From contig CAZFGW010000007.1 in NCBI GenBank assembly GCA_964518575.1, positions 10,470-74,469 on the forward strand: DNA of 64,000 nucleotides, written 5' to 3'. This DNA is from MGBC163016 sp964518575 (GTDB taxonomy: Bacteria > Actinomycetota > Coriobacteriia > Coriobacteriales > Eggerthellaceae). Shown one piece after another: positions 35,955 through 45,604 of this stretch. Below the pieces are notes generated by a model. That model saw only the letters and a program-made list of their open reading frames with translations. It searched no databases and had not been told where the DNA came from. The first letter of the stretch is position 1; the number at the start of each line of letters is the position of its first letter. Position numbers and translations under genes: made by a program.

Positions 35955-37532
35955 CTAAAGCGAAATCTGCCAGATCTCCTTGTAGTCCATCGCTTCTTTA
36001 AGCTGCTCTATCACCTCAGGCGATACATCGCCTTCGATATTCATGTAGACAAGCGCACATTTTTCCTGCGGCTTGGTGCCGATCTGCATGGTGGTTATAT
36101 TAACACCCGCGTCTCCCAGAATGGTGCCGATCGTGCCGATGCGCCCCGGCGAATCGACATACTCGAAGATGAGGCTTTTCTTCGCAGGGGCGATATCGAT
36201 CTTATATCCCAAAAACGACACTAGACGAGGAAGCCGGTCGATCCCGAAGAGCGTGAAAGCGATCTCTTTCCCATCGGCAGTCGCGCGCAGAACGGATTCG
36301 TAGCCCCGAGCATTTTCTGTTGTGCTCTCTTTCACGGTGATGCCGTGGCGGCGTGCCTGCTCGATCGAGTCATCAAGCGAGACTGCACCGGCATGCTTAT
36401 AAGCGAGGATGCCGTCAATGACGCCTGACACGAGCGATGCTGGATCAGCTTGCGAAAGCGTGCCCTCAAGCTGGATGGAAACACTACTGGGAAGCTTATC
36501 CAAAAGCTGCGAGAGCATCGAGCCGATGATCCTGCTCGCTGGAATATAGGGTCGCACACTTTCGATAAGCGTGGAGGCGATATTGGTCGCATTGATAGCG
36601 GTGGGAACGATCGAGCCCTCTAGTCCCGCCCACACATACTCGGCGATCTGCTCCCCGGCGCGCACCTGCGCCTCTTTGGTGACCGCGCTGATATGGGGCG
36701 TGAGAATGGCGTTGTCGAAAGCATGCAGGGGACTTTCCGTCACCGGCTCCTCTTCGAAAACGTCGATCGCACATGCCGCGATCTTACCCGCTGCAAGGAA
36801 ATCAGCGAGCGAGTCGACCTGATAGATGCCACCACGCGCCGCATTCACCAAGATGACACCCGTCTTCATCTTCGCGAACTCATTCGGTCCGAACATCCCG
36901 AGCGTGTCGGGTGTCAAGGGAAGATGGACGGTGATGAAATCGGCACGGGGCAGGATATCGTCGATGTTGTCGTAGAGACGAGCGCCCACCTCTGCTGCCT
37001 TTTCATGGGAGCAGTACGGATCATAGGCGATCACTTCCATGCCGAAAGCGCGCGCCCGCTCGGCAACGAGACTGCCGATACGCCCAAGTCCGAAAATGGC
37101 GAGGCACTTCCCGTAGAGCTCAACGCCCATGAACATATGACGCGCCCACGAACCGGAATGCACGGAGGCATTTGCCTGCGGAATGTTGCGGCACGCCGCG
37201 AGCAAGAGCGCCATCGTATGCTCGGCGGCAGAAATGATGTTCGAAGAAGGCGCATTGCATACGATGATGCCCCGCTCATTCGCCGCTTCGATATCGATGG
37301 TGTCAACGGTGACGCCGGCACGTCCGATGATCTTCAAATGCGGTGCCGCATCCATGAGCTCAGGCGTCACCTTGGTGGCAGAACGGACGATGAGCGCCTC
37401 ATAGGGCTCGATGATGCGCGCAAGTTCTTCTTCGGAAAGATCGAGGCGCACATCAACGTCATATCCGCGCGCAATGAGCGCATCGATTCCCTCCTGCGCA
37501 ATCTGCTCGGTTACGAGTATCTTTTTGGGCAT
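35955..37532 (-). CDS. serA: D-3-phosphoglycerate dehydrogenase
   Basis: NAD enzyme opening serine synthesis from 3-phosphoglycerate; 525 residues, the long form. Visible are the NAD motif LAIFGLGRIGSLVAERA (about residue 145), the Arg-Glu-His catalytic set (VNAARGG, and the His in NAILTPHISAVT), an intervening ASB domain, and a C-terminal ACT domain (GRIGTIGTILGDAGVNITTM) for serine feedback. It follows serC by 41 bp. Confidence 0.95.
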   Translation of the reverse strand: MPKKILVTEQIAQEGIDALIARGYDVDVRLDLSEEELARIIEPYEALIVRSATKVTPELMDAAPHLKIIGRAGVTVDTIDIEAANERGIIVCNAPSSNIISAAEHTMALLLAACRNIPQANASVHSGSWARHMFMGVELYGKCLAIFGLGRIGSLVAERARAFGMEVIAYDPYCSHEKAAEVGARLYDNIDDILPRADFITVHLPLTPDTLGMFGPNEFAKMKTGVILVNAARGGIYQVDSLADFLAAGKIAACAIDVFEEEPVTESPLHAFDNAILTPHISAVTKEAQVRAGEQIAEYVWAGLEGSIVPTAINATNIASTLIESVRPYIPASRIIGSMLSQLLDKLPSSVSIQLEGTLSQADPASLVSGVIDGILAYKHAGAVSLDDSIEQARRHGITVKESTTENARGYESVLRATADGKEIAFTLFGIDRLPRLVSFLGYKIDIAPAKKSLIFEYVDSPGRIGTIGTILGDAGVNITTMQIGTKPQEKCALVYMNIEGDVSPEVIEQLKEAMDYKEIWQISL

Positions 37533-37573
37533 ACGTATCCAGCCTTATCTCGGATCTGCGAAACGCTTTGTGG

Positions 37574-38659
37574 TCATCGTGCGTTTTCCTTCTCGAACTG
37601 CTCCATGAAGTCCACGAGCGCCTGAACACCCTCTTGGGGCATGGCGTTGTAGATGCTGGCACGCATGCCGCCTACGCTGCGGTGACCTTTGATCTCGAGG
37701 ATATTGTGGTTCTTGCACTCCGCAATGAACTTCGCGTCGAGATCTGCATCCCCCGTTACGAAGGGAACGTTCATGATGGAGCGGTATTCCTTCTGAGCTG
37801 TTCCATGGAAGAGCTTCGACTGATCGAGGAAGTCATAGAGAATGGCTGCCTTCTGCTCGTTTTTCTTCTTCATGATCTCGAGGCCGCCCATGTTCTTCAG
37901 CCACTTGAAGACGAGTCCGCACATGTAGATGCCCCAGCACGGCGGTGTGTTCGACATGCTCTTCGCGTTCACCTGGGTGATGTAGCGCATGATGGTGGGC
38001 GTTTCGGGCATGACGTCCTCGCGAACGAGGTCTTCACGCACGATCACGATCACCACGCCTGCCGGACCGATGTTCTTCTGTGCGCCGCCATAGATGATGC
38101 CGTAGTCGGATACATTGACGGGCTCGGAGAGGAACATGGAGGAAACATCGGCAACGAGCGGGACGTTGCCCGTCTGGGGAAGTTTGGTGTAGCGCGTTCC
38201 GTAGATCGTCTCGTTCTGGCAGATGTAGACATAGTCGGCATCGCTTGAGAACGTGAGATTGTCAACATCGGGAACATAGGTGAAGGTGTCGTCTTCGGAG
38301 CTTGCGATAAGCCGCGCATCGCCATAGAGTTTCGCCTCTTTGAATGCCTTTTTCGACCAAGAGCCTGACACGATGTAGTCGGCGATTTTGTTCTGCATGA
38401 GATTCATCGGAATCGCGGCGAACTGCTGTGTTGCACCACCCTGCAAGAAAAGCACATGGTAGTTGTCGGGGATGTTCATCAACTCACGGATATCCGCCTC
38501 AGCCGTTTCGATGATCTCAGCGAACGTAGCTGAGCGATGGCTCATCTCCATCACGGACATACCGCATCCGTTGTAGTCGAGCAGCCCTGCTTGCGCTTCG
38601 CGCAGGACGTCTTCGGGAAGGATAGCCGGACCAGCTGAGAAATTGTAGGCACGAGACAT
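37574..38659 (-). CDS. serC: Phosphoserine aminotransferase
   Basis: PLP enzyme of 361 residues, second step of serine synthesis (3-phosphohydroxypyruvate + glutamate). The family N-terminus NFSAGPAILPEDVLREAQ and the GGATQQFAAIPMNL phosphate-binding block are clear; the PLP lysine lies in YGGAQKNIGPAGVVIVIV. AAGGAG lies 9 nt before the ATG. First of serC-serA-leuA and divergent from the radical SAM gene. serB is not seen here. Confidence 0.95.
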   Translation of the reverse strand: MSRAYNFSAGPAILPEDVLREAQAGLLDYNGCGMSVMEMSHRSATFAEIIETAEADIRELMNIPDNYHVLFLQGGATQQFAAIPMNLMQNKIADYIVSGSWSKKAFKEAKLYGDARLIASSEDDTFTYVPDVDNLTFSSDADYVYICQNETIYGTRYTKLPQTGNVPLVADVSSMFLSEPVNVSDYGIIYGGAQKNIGPAGVVIVIVREDLVREDVMPETPTIMRYITQVNAKSMSNTPPCWGIYMCGLVFKWLKNMGGLEIMKKKNEQKAAILYDFLDQSKLFHGTAQKEYRSIMNVPFVTGDADLDAKFIAECKNHNILEIKGHRSVGGMRASIYNAMPQEGVQALVDFMEQFEKENAR

Positions 38660-38795
38660 GATAGAGAACTCCTTCGATCAGGATTTACAGTGTTGTCTAT
38701 TGTATCGCTCATTGAGCCGTCTCCCCGTACAACAAAGGCAACCGATGCACTTTATGCCATAATCTGTGGAAATCGAAGGAGCGCGAATAAGAGTT

Positions 38796-40118
38796 ATGCT
38801 ATCTGAAAGATTTTTGACCAAACTGCTGAGGCCCATGATCAAGCGCTCGCTTATCATGGACGACGTCGAGCTCACGCGTTTTCCCGAGCCCGCACCCGAA
38901 ACGCGATACATGCTCTATCTCCACGTACCGTTTTGCGAGGTGCTATGCCCGTATTGCTCATTCAACCGCTATCATTTCAAAGAATCTCTCGCGCGTCCGT
39001 ATTTCAAAAGCATGCGCCAAGAGATGAAGATGCTCGCGGGTGAAGGTTATAAAATCGAAAGCTTGTACTTCGGAGGCGGTACCCCCACCGTGCTCATCGA
39101 TGAGCTCTGCGAAACCATCGATCTTGCCAAGGAGCTGTTCGAGATCGATGAAATCGGCGTGGAGACGAATCCGAACCACTTAACGCAGAACTACATCGAA
39201 CAGATGGAGACAAGGATCAACCGGCTTTCGGTTGGCGTGCAATCGTTTGACGATAACCTACTCAAGCAGATGGACCGCTACGTCAAGTATGGAAGCGGAC
39301 AGGAGATTTTCGAGCGCATCCAGGAGGCATCGAAGCATTTCGACTCGCTCAACGTTGACATGATCTTCAACTTCCCTTCCCAGACCGAGCAGATTCTCAT
39401 GCACGATCTTGAGATGATCGCAACATGCAACGCCCGTCAAACAACGTTTTCGCCGCTCTATGTGTCGAATGCCACGATGAAGAAGATGACCTCGGCTCTG
39501 GGGGAGATGGACTACGGGCGGGAGTGGGACTACTACCGGATCATCGATGGTGTTCTCGCAGGCGGCGATGATCCGCTTTTCAAGCGCGAAACGGTTTGGA
39601 CCTTTACGCGCCTTGTTGATGGGAGTGAGGATCACGCGGTGCGCATCAATGAGTACCAGACCGCCTATAACGAATACCCCGCTATCGGCAGCGGTTCGAT
39701 CACGCATCTCGGCGGCGCGCTCTACGTGAACGAATTCTCGCTCAGCAAGTACAACGAGATGATCGAGCGCGGAAGCATGTCGATCACGGGAATGACGCGC
39801 ATGAGCAAGCGCGATCTGATGCGCTATCACTTTTTGCTGCACCTCTACCGGCTGCGGCTCGACAAGCATGCGTTCAAACGCGAATTCGGTATGAGCGTCG
39901 AGGCGGGGTTGCCCGTGGAAATGGCATTTCTCACGATGCAAGGGGCATTCGCCACCAACAACGCAGATGAGCTCACCCTTACCGAGAAGGGGCGCTACCT
40001 CGTGCTTGTCATGTATCGCGAATTTTTAAGCGGCATGAACAACTTGCGTGAACAAGCGCGCTCACGCCTGACGGGTATCGAGCACGACCTGCTTTTCGAG
40101 GACAGTTTAGGTAGGTAG
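38796..40118 (+). CDS. Radical SAM protein, HemN/HemW-like
   Basis: Radical SAM enzyme of about 440 residues. The cluster motif is CEVLCPYC (CX3CX2C, about residues 50-57) followed by Phe, as in HemW and other HemN relatives; the fourth cysteine of true HemN is absent. GGGTPT (SAM binding) and VGVQSFDDNLLKQMDR also match. The C-terminal half resembles the HemN/HemW family only loosely. True HemN makes protoporphyrinogen; HemW is a haem chaperone; this one could be either or another branch. The start is uncertain: AAGGAG is 14 nt from the ATG. Confidence 0.85.
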   Translation: MLSERFLTKLLRPMIKRSLIMDDVELTRFPEPAPETRYMLYLHVPFCEVLCPYCSFNRYHFKESLARPYFKSMRQEMKMLAGEGYKIESLYFGGGTPTVLIDELCETIDLAKELFEIDEIGVETNPNHLTQNYIEQMETRINRLSVGVQSFDDNLLKQMDRYVKYGSGQEIFERIQEASKHFDSLNVDMIFNFPSQTEQILMHDLEMIATCNARQTTFSPLYVSNATMKKMTSALGEMDYGREWDYYRIIDGVLAGGDDPLFKRETVWTFTRLVDGSEDHAVRINEYQTAYNEYPAIGSGSITHLGGALYVNEFSLSKYNEMIERGSMSITGMTRMSKRDLMRYHFLLHLYRLRLDKHAFKREFGMSVEAGLPVEMAFLTMQGAFATNNADELTLTEKGRYLVLVMYREFLSGMNNLREQARSRLTGIEHDLLFEDSLGR

Positions 40119-40247
40119 GCGAATCTAAAAGCGCGCGATGCTCGTGCATTCATGCACACATATGCGAGTCAATGCGCTTTTACGCGGCTCCTTCCCCATC
40201 CCATCTCCTTTGGTGAAAAGCACAGAGCGGCACGTCTAAAACAGCCG

Positions 40248-40275
40248 CAAGGGGCGCCCGCTTGGACGCCCCTTG
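40248..40275 (-). terminator. Terminator hairpin after ilvC
   Basis: A perfect 9-bp stem CAAGGGGCG / CGCCCCTTG with a 10-nt loop lies between the convergent radical SAM and ilvC genes. A TTTT run follows on the minus strand after about 6 nt; it could serve both genes. Confidence 0.55.
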
Positions 40276-40309
40276 AAAAGAGTTTCGCCAGATCAATGCG
40301 AAGACGCGC

Positions 40310-41302
40310 TTATGAAAGCCAGGAGAACATACCCCTGATCTTCTCGCCTGTTTTCTCGATCTCGTGATCGTTGATCTTCTCGCGCTGCTCGACAAGCCAT
40401 GCATGCCCGTTCTTGCAATCATCGACGAACTCCTGCGCGAAGCTGCCGTCTTGGATGCGCTCAAGGATCGTGCGCATCGCTTCGCGGCTCTGCTCGTTGA
40501 TGACCTGAGGTCCGGCGTAGTATTCGCCATATTCCGCAGTGTTGGAAATCGAATAATTCATGAAGTGGATACCGCTCTCATACATGAGATCAACGATCAT
40601 CTTCATCTCGTGATAGCACTCGAAATACGCGAGCTCCGGCGGATATCCTGCCTCCACAAGCGTCTCGAAGCCCGCTTTCACGAGCTCCACAAGACCGCCG
40701 CAGAGTACCGCCTGCTCACCGAAGAGGTCCTCTTCCGTCTCCTCCTTGAACGTTGCCTTGATGATGCCTGAGCGCGCACCGCCGATTCCCCATGCATAGG
40801 AAAGGGCGATATCCCATGCGTCGCCGGTAGCATCCTGTTGGACGCAGATAAGATCGGGCACACCCGAACCCTCGGTGTATTGACGGCGAACGATATGACC
40901 CGGACCTTTCGGCGCGATCATGATGACGTTGACGTCCTTGGGCGGGACGATGTAGCCATAGTGGATATTGAAGCCATGGGCGAAGGCGAGCGTATCGCCG
41001 CTCTTCAGATGCGGCGCGATATATTGTTCATAGACCTCAGGCTGCAGCTCGTCGGGAACAAGCATCATGATGAGATCGGCTTCCTCGGCGGCGGTCGCCA
41101 TGTCGACAACCTTAAGCCCTGCTTCCTCGGCGACCGCAATGGATTTCGAGCCGCTGCGCAATCCTACGCGCACATCGCATCCCGAATCCTTGAGGTTGAG
41201 CGCATGGGCATGACCCTGCGACCCGTATCCGATAACAGCGATCTTCTTGCCCCCGATGATGCTGGGATCACAATCCTGTTCATAATAGATAGTGACTGCC
41301 AT
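40310..41302 (-). CDS. ilvC: Ketol-acid reductoisomerase
   Basis: NADPH enzyme of about 330 residues that rearranges and reduces acetolactate in valine/leucine/isoleucine synthesis. The dinucleotide motif GYGSQGHAHALNL is near residue 25, with GLRSGSKS supplying the usual NADPH phosphate contacts; the metal-binding acids lie in LFGEQAVLCGG and YPPELAYFECYHE. This is the short, class I form. The ATG at 41302 is conserved; the in-frame upstream extension is not. Last gene of the ilvD-B-N-C operon. Confidence 0.96.
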   Translation of the reverse strand: MAVTIYYEQDCDPSIIGGKKIAVIGYGSQGHAHALNLKDSGCDVRVGLRSGSKSIAVAEEAGLKVVDMATAAEEADLIMMLVPDELQPEVYEQYIAPHLKSGDTLAFAHGFNIHYGYIVPPKDVNVIMIAPKGPGHIVRRQYTEGSGVPDLICVQQDATGDAWDIALSYAWGIGGARSGIIKATFKEETEEDLFGEQAVLCGGLVELVKAGFETLVEAGYPPELAYFECYHEMKMIVDLMYESGIHFMNYSISNTAEYGEYYAGPQVINEQSREAMRTILERIQDGSFAQEFVDDCKNGHAWLVEQREKINDHEIEKTGEKIRGMFSWLS

Positions 41303-41353
41303 GTTCGTTCTCTTCCTTTCTTTTTGTTTCTCTTCATCCGGTCCTATCTGGAG

Positions 41354-41398
41354 TGTCCGCCTGCAGAGCGCATGTAGACTCAAGCAGCGCAGACACAG
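41354..41398 (-). other. Intercistronic inverted repeat, ilvN-ilvC
   Basis: GTGTC ... GACAC with nested GC-rich pairing spans most of the 101-bp gap between ilvN and ilvC. No T-run follows, so it may be an RNA processing or stability element. Weak evidence. Confidence 0.3.
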
Positions 41399-41403
41399 GG
41401 TTT

Positions 41404-41886
41404 TTACTCTTTTGAGTTGCGGCTCATGGCGATCTTGCCGGTTCGTACGATCTCCTTGATGCCATAGGTGCGGAACAAGTCCTCGAGTCCTTTGAGCTTC
41501 TTGTCATCCCCCGTCGCTTCAATGGTGAGCGAATTGCGCCCCACATCCACGATCTTCGCACGGAAGATATTCGCGATCTCGATGATTTCGTTGCGGCGCT
41601 CCGGAGAGGCATTGACCTTGTAGAGCACAAGTTCGCGCTCGATTGCCCCCTCGTCGGTGAGGTCGGTGATCTTGTGCACGCTGATAAGCTTGTGAAGCTG
41701 CTTGGTGATCTGCTCATAGGCGACATCGTCTGCATTCACGATTGCTGTCACGCGCGACATCGTGGGATCCTCCACCGGACCGACGGAAAGCGATTCGATG
41801 TTGAAACCGCGCCGGGAAATCAGCCCTGTCACACGGGACAAGACACCTGATTTGTTCTCGACGAGAACGGAAAGAACGTGTTGCAT
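41404..41886 (-). CDS. ilvN: Acetolactate synthase small (regulatory) subunit
   Basis: ACT-domain subunit of 160 residues that confers valine feedback on IlvB. The start HVLSVLVENKSGVLSRVTGLI and RGFNIESLSVGP are the classic ACT pattern; the C-terminal domain follows. It begins directly at the ilvB stop (TAG then ATG) with AAGGAGGAG upstream. Confidence 0.95.
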   Translation of the reverse strand: MQHVLSVLVENKSGVLSRVTGLISRRGFNIESLSVGPVEDPTMSRVTAIVNADDVAYEQITKQLHKLISVHKITDLTDEGAIERELVLYKVNASPERRNEIIEIANIFRAKIVDVGRNSLTIEATGDDKKLKGLEDLFRTYGIKEIVRTGKIAMSRNSKE

Positions 41887-43896
41887 CTACTGCTCCTCCT
41901 TCGCACTCTGCCCGCTTTCGAATTCCCGCTCATATTCTTCGCGCGAACCCATGCGCTGGTCCTTGTCATTGGGGTCATTCTCCCATCTTCCGCCAAACTG
42001 GGCATCGATCTGAGCACAGGGCGAAAGCGTCCGGGAGGAAGGCGTGGTCGGAAGATCGGTCCGAACCGCTCCTACCGCTACATCGATCGCGCCCATGACA
42101 TCGTCGAGTGCAGCACCCGGTGCGACCATGGGATAGACCGACTGGTCCCGCGAGATGGCAATGTCGAGCAGATAGGGACCATCCGCATCAAGCATCTCAC
42201 GGAGCGCGTCTGCAACCTCTGAAGGGTGCTCGCAGCGGCGCGCTTGCCATCCATACGCATCGGCAAGTTTGACGAAATCAGGGACAGGATCGAGCAGCGT
42301 CTCTGAATAGCGCTCGTGATAGAAAAGCTTTTGCCACTGCCGCACCATGCCGAGACACCGGTTGTCCATGATAAGCACCTTCACGGGAACGTGGTTGATA
42401 GCGGCGGTCGCCATCTCTTGCGAGTTCATCTGGAACGACCCGTCACCCGCGATGCAGACCACGTCCGCAGAAGGACAAGCGATTTTGGCGCCGATGGCAG
42501 CGGGAAAACCGAAGCCCATTGTGCCAAGCCCCCCGCTTGAGAGGAAGGTCCGCGGATGTTCGCGATCGATGAATTGATGCGCCCACATCTGATGCTGCCC
42601 CACTTCGGTGACAACGATGGAATCGCGCTTGGCAAGCATCTGAGAGAGTGTTTTCAAGACGAGTTCGGGAATGATCTCGTTCTCGTCATCGCCGACGTTG
42701 CGATGATAGATCGGATAGCGCTCGCGCCATTTTTCGATCAGTTCGAGCCACCTCTCATCGCAGGGATGGGCACCCGCTTTCTGGAGACGCTCAACGATTG
42801 ATGCGAGGACGCCTTTGACATCGCCCACGATGGGAATCTGAGGTTCGCGGATCTTGCCGATCTCAGCGGGATCGATGTCGATATGGATCACTTTGGCGTG
42901 CGGGGCAAATTCAGAGAGCAACCCCGTGACGCGATCGGAGAACCGCGCTCCACATGCGATGATGAGATCGCTTTCCGTCATAGCAAGGTTCGAGTACTTC
43001 GCGCCATGCATGCCCACCGCACCCAAATTGAGCGGATGGCTTGCCGGGAACGCCCCCTTGCCCATGAGCGTGGTCACAACCGGGATCTGCAGCAAATCAG
43101 CAAGGGCAATGAGTTCTTCGCTTGCACCTGAAGTGATAACGCCGCCTCCAGCGTAGAGAATGGGACACTCGGCATGCGTGATAAGCTCGCACGCAGCACG
43201 GATCTGCTTGGCATTGCCCTTATACGTTGGCTTATAGGACGCAATGTTCACCTCATCGGGGTACTCGAACACCATCTCTGTACCCGCAATATCACTGGGA
43301 ATATCGATAAGCACCGGACCCGGACGCCCGGTCGAGGCAATATGGAATGCCTCCCTAAATGTCTTGGTGAGCTCATCGGTCGATTGCAACAAGAATGAGT
43401 GTTTGACAACGGGCATGGTGATGCCAACGATATCCGATTCTTGGAACGAATCAGTTCCGATGACCGCACGCGGAACCTGCCCCGTGATGACAACGAGCGG
43501 AATGGAGTCCATATAGGCGGTCGCAATGCCCGTAACCGTATTGGTAGCACCCGGACCGCTCGTAACGATCGCAACGCCCGGTCTGCCGCTTGAGCGTGCA
43601 TAGCCATCCGCCATATGTACCGCGCCCTGCTCGTGGCGCGCAAGGATATGCGTGATCTGCCCAGAATCATAGAGCGCGTCGTAGAGCTTGATCGCCTGAC
43701 CACCGGGATAGCCAAAGACAATGTCAACACCCTCCGCTTCCAGAGAGGCTATGACCGCTTCAGCACCGAGCATCGTCTTGCCTTGCTTCTTCGTCTTCGA
43801 ACCGAGTCCTCTGCTCGCCCCCGCTGCGCGCGCATTTTGGGGCGCGGACTTTTTCGACTGATCGGTTTGTAACTGTTTTGATTTTGCTTCACTCAT
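41887..43896 (-). CDS. ilvB: Acetolactate synthase large subunit, extended at both ends
   Basis: ThDP/FAD enzyme joining two pyruvates or pyruvate + 2-oxobutyrate. The core has VDIVFGYPGGQAIKLYDAL (catalytic Glu nearby in RHEQGAVHMADGYARS) and the ThDP motif GDGSFQMNSQEMATAAIN. At 669 residues it is about 100 longer than usual: roughly 40 Lys/Gln/Ser-rich residues precede the core and about 50 polar, acidic residues follow it. The ATG overlaps the ilvD stop by 4 bp; the downstream Met at about residue 42 is an alternative start that would remove the extension. Confidence 0.94.
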   Translation of the reverse strand: MSEAKSKQLQTDQSKKSAPQNARAAGASRGLGSKTKKQGKTMLGAEAVIASLEAEGVDIVFGYPGGQAIKLYDALYDSGQITHILARHEQGAVHMADGYARSSGRPGVAIVTSGPGATNTVTGIATAYMDSIPLVVITGQVPRAVIGTDSFQESDIVGITMPVVKHSFLLQSTDELTKTFREAFHIASTGRPGPVLIDIPSDIAGTEMVFEYPDEVNIASYKPTYKGNAKQIRAACELITHAECPILYAGGGVITSGASEELIALADLLQIPVVTTLMGKGAFPASHPLNLGAVGMHGAKYSNLAMTESDLIIACGARFSDRVTGLLSEFAPHAKVIHIDIDPAEIGKIREPQIPIVGDVKGVLASIVERLQKAGAHPCDERWLELIEKWRERYPIYHRNVGDDENEIIPELVLKTLSQMLAKRDSIVVTEVGQHQMWAHQFIDREHPRTFLSSGGLGTMGFGFPAAIGAKIACPSADVVCIAGDGSFQMNSQEMATAAINHVPVKVLIMDNRCLGMVRQWQKLFYHERYSETLLDPVPDFVKLADAYGWQARRCEHPSEVADALREMLDADGPYLLDIAISRDQSVYPMVAPGAALDDVMGAIDVAVGAVRTDLPTTPSSRTLSPCAQIDAQFGGRWENDPNDKDQRMGSREEYEREFESGQSAKEEQ

Positions 43897-45566
43897 TGGA
43901 CATACGCCCCCTCATCAGCTGATGACACCAGCTTTGCATACTTGGCAAGCACGCCGTGGTCGTGCTTGGGTGCGGGTGGCACGAACCGCTGCGCACGTGA
44001 TTCGAATTCATCATCCGAGATCAAAAGATCGAGCTTACCGCCCTCGATATCCACGGTGATGAGATCCCCTTCTTCGATAAGCGCAATCGGTCCTCCCGAT
44101 GCTGCCTCAGGACTCACATGCCCGACCGCAGGACCTTTCGTCGCCCCCGAGAACCGTCCGTCCGTGATCAAAGCGACGCTCTCAGACAGTCCCATTCCTA
44201 CGATGGAAGAGGTAGGTGTCAGCATTTCGCGCATGCCCGGACCGCCCCGCGGTCCCTCGTAGCGAATAACGACAACATCCCCGCTCTTGATCTTCCCGTC
44301 ATTGATAGCGTCACACGCCTCCTCTTCGCTATTGAACACGCGAGCAGGACCGGTGTGGCAAAGCATTGACGGACAGACAGCTGATTTCTTGACAATTGCG
44401 CCGCGTGGAGCAAGGTTGCCATGGAGCACGCGCAGCGCCCCCACGTTGCTAAAAGGTCTGTCGTGGCGTCGACACACCTCACCATCGGCGGGTTTCGTGC
44501 ACGTATTCACATACGTTTCCATCGGACCCATACAAGTAAGTGCGCTCATATCCAACAAACCGAGCTCGGCAAGCTCGTGCATAACAACAGGAACACCGCC
44601 AACCTCATAAAGGTCCGTAAGGGGGCGCGGACCGCTCGGTTGCAACTTCACCAAATGCGGCGTGCGCGCACTCGCCCGATCCCAATCATCCATCGTGATC
44701 GGGTGCCCGGCAGCACGCGCGATAGCGGTGAGATGCAGCACGGTGTTGGTCGATCCGCCGAATGCCATATCACACTCCATGGCGTTATGGATTGCAGCAG
44801 CGCTCACGATATCCTTGATGCACGTGTGGGAATTGACGAGCTCCATGATCTTCATGCCGGCATGTTTCGCCAACCGCAAACGCTCGGAGTAGACCGCCGG
44901 AATAGTTCCATTGCCGGGAAGCGCCACCCCGAGCGCCTCACAGAGGCAATTCATGGAATTCGCAGTGAAGAGGCCCGAGCAACTACCACACGTAGGACAT
45001 GCCGTGCGTTCATAATAGGCAAGCTCTTCTTCGGTCATCGTATTGTTCATGACCGCAGCGGCGCCATCGAAAAGCGTATTGAGGTCAGTGGTGGGACCGC
45101 AGCCGCTCGGTCCTGTGCCCGCAAGCATCGGACCTCCCGAGACAAATACGGTTGGGATATTAACGCGCAGCGCACCGATGAGCATGCCCGGCACGATTTT
45201 GTCGCAGTTCGGAATACACACGATGCCGTCGAATGCATGACCTTGAACGGCGCATTCAAGGCTGTCAGCGATCGTCTCGCGTGAAACGAGAGAGTAGTGC
45301 ATACCCTCATGGTTCATGGCAATACCATCGCAGACACCGATGGTCGAAATCTCGAACGGAACGCCGCCCGCCATATAGATGCCGGCTTTCACTGCATCGG
45401 CGATCTTGTCGAGGTTGGTGTGTCCTGGAATGATATCGTTGCGCGAATTGATAACAGCGATGAAGGGACGTTTCATCTCCTCATCAGTGATGCCATCGGC
45501 TTTGAGAAGACTTCGATGGGGTGCGCGCGGGATGCCGCATTTGATTTGATCGCTTCGAAGTTCCAT
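43893..45566 (-). CDS. ilvD: Dihydroxy-acid dehydratase
   Basis: Fe-S dehydratase of 557 residues, the third common step of branched-chain synthesis. Cluster cysteines appear in CDGIAMNHEGM region, PNCDKIVPGM and ACPTCGSCSGLFTANSMNCL; the C-terminal GRFSGATKGPAVGHVSPEA is typical. It is first in ilvD-B-N-C, read from a T-box leader. An AGGG site precedes the ATG. Confidence 0.96.
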   Translation of the reverse strand: MELRSDQIKCGIPRAPHRSLLKADGITDEEMKRPFIAVINSRNDIIPGHTNLDKIADAVKAGIYMAGGVPFEISTIGVCDGIAMNHEGMHYSLVSRETIADSLECAVQGHAFDGIVCIPNCDKIVPGMLIGALRVNIPTVFVSGGPMLAGTGPSGCGPTTDLNTLFDGAAAVMNNTMTEEELAYYERTACPTCGSCSGLFTANSMNCLCEALGVALPGNGTIPAVYSERLRLAKHAGMKIMELVNSHTCIKDIVSAAAIHNAMECDMAFGGSTNTVLHLTAIARAAGHPITMDDWDRASARTPHLVKLQPSGPRPLTDLYEVGGVPVVMHELAELGLLDMSALTCMGPMETYVNTCTKPADGEVCRRHDRPFSNVGALRVLHGNLAPRGAIVKKSAVCPSMLCHTGPARVFNSEEEACDAINDGKIKSGDVVVIRYEGPRGGPGMREMLTPTSSIVGMGLSESVALITDGRFSGATKGPAVGHVSPEAASGGPIALIEEGDLITVDIEGGKLDLLISDDEFESRAQRFVPPAPKHDHGVLAKYAKLVSSADEGAYVQ

Positions 45567-45604
45567 TGACCCGCCCTTTCATGTTGCTCTTACGTGCACT
45601 GAAA

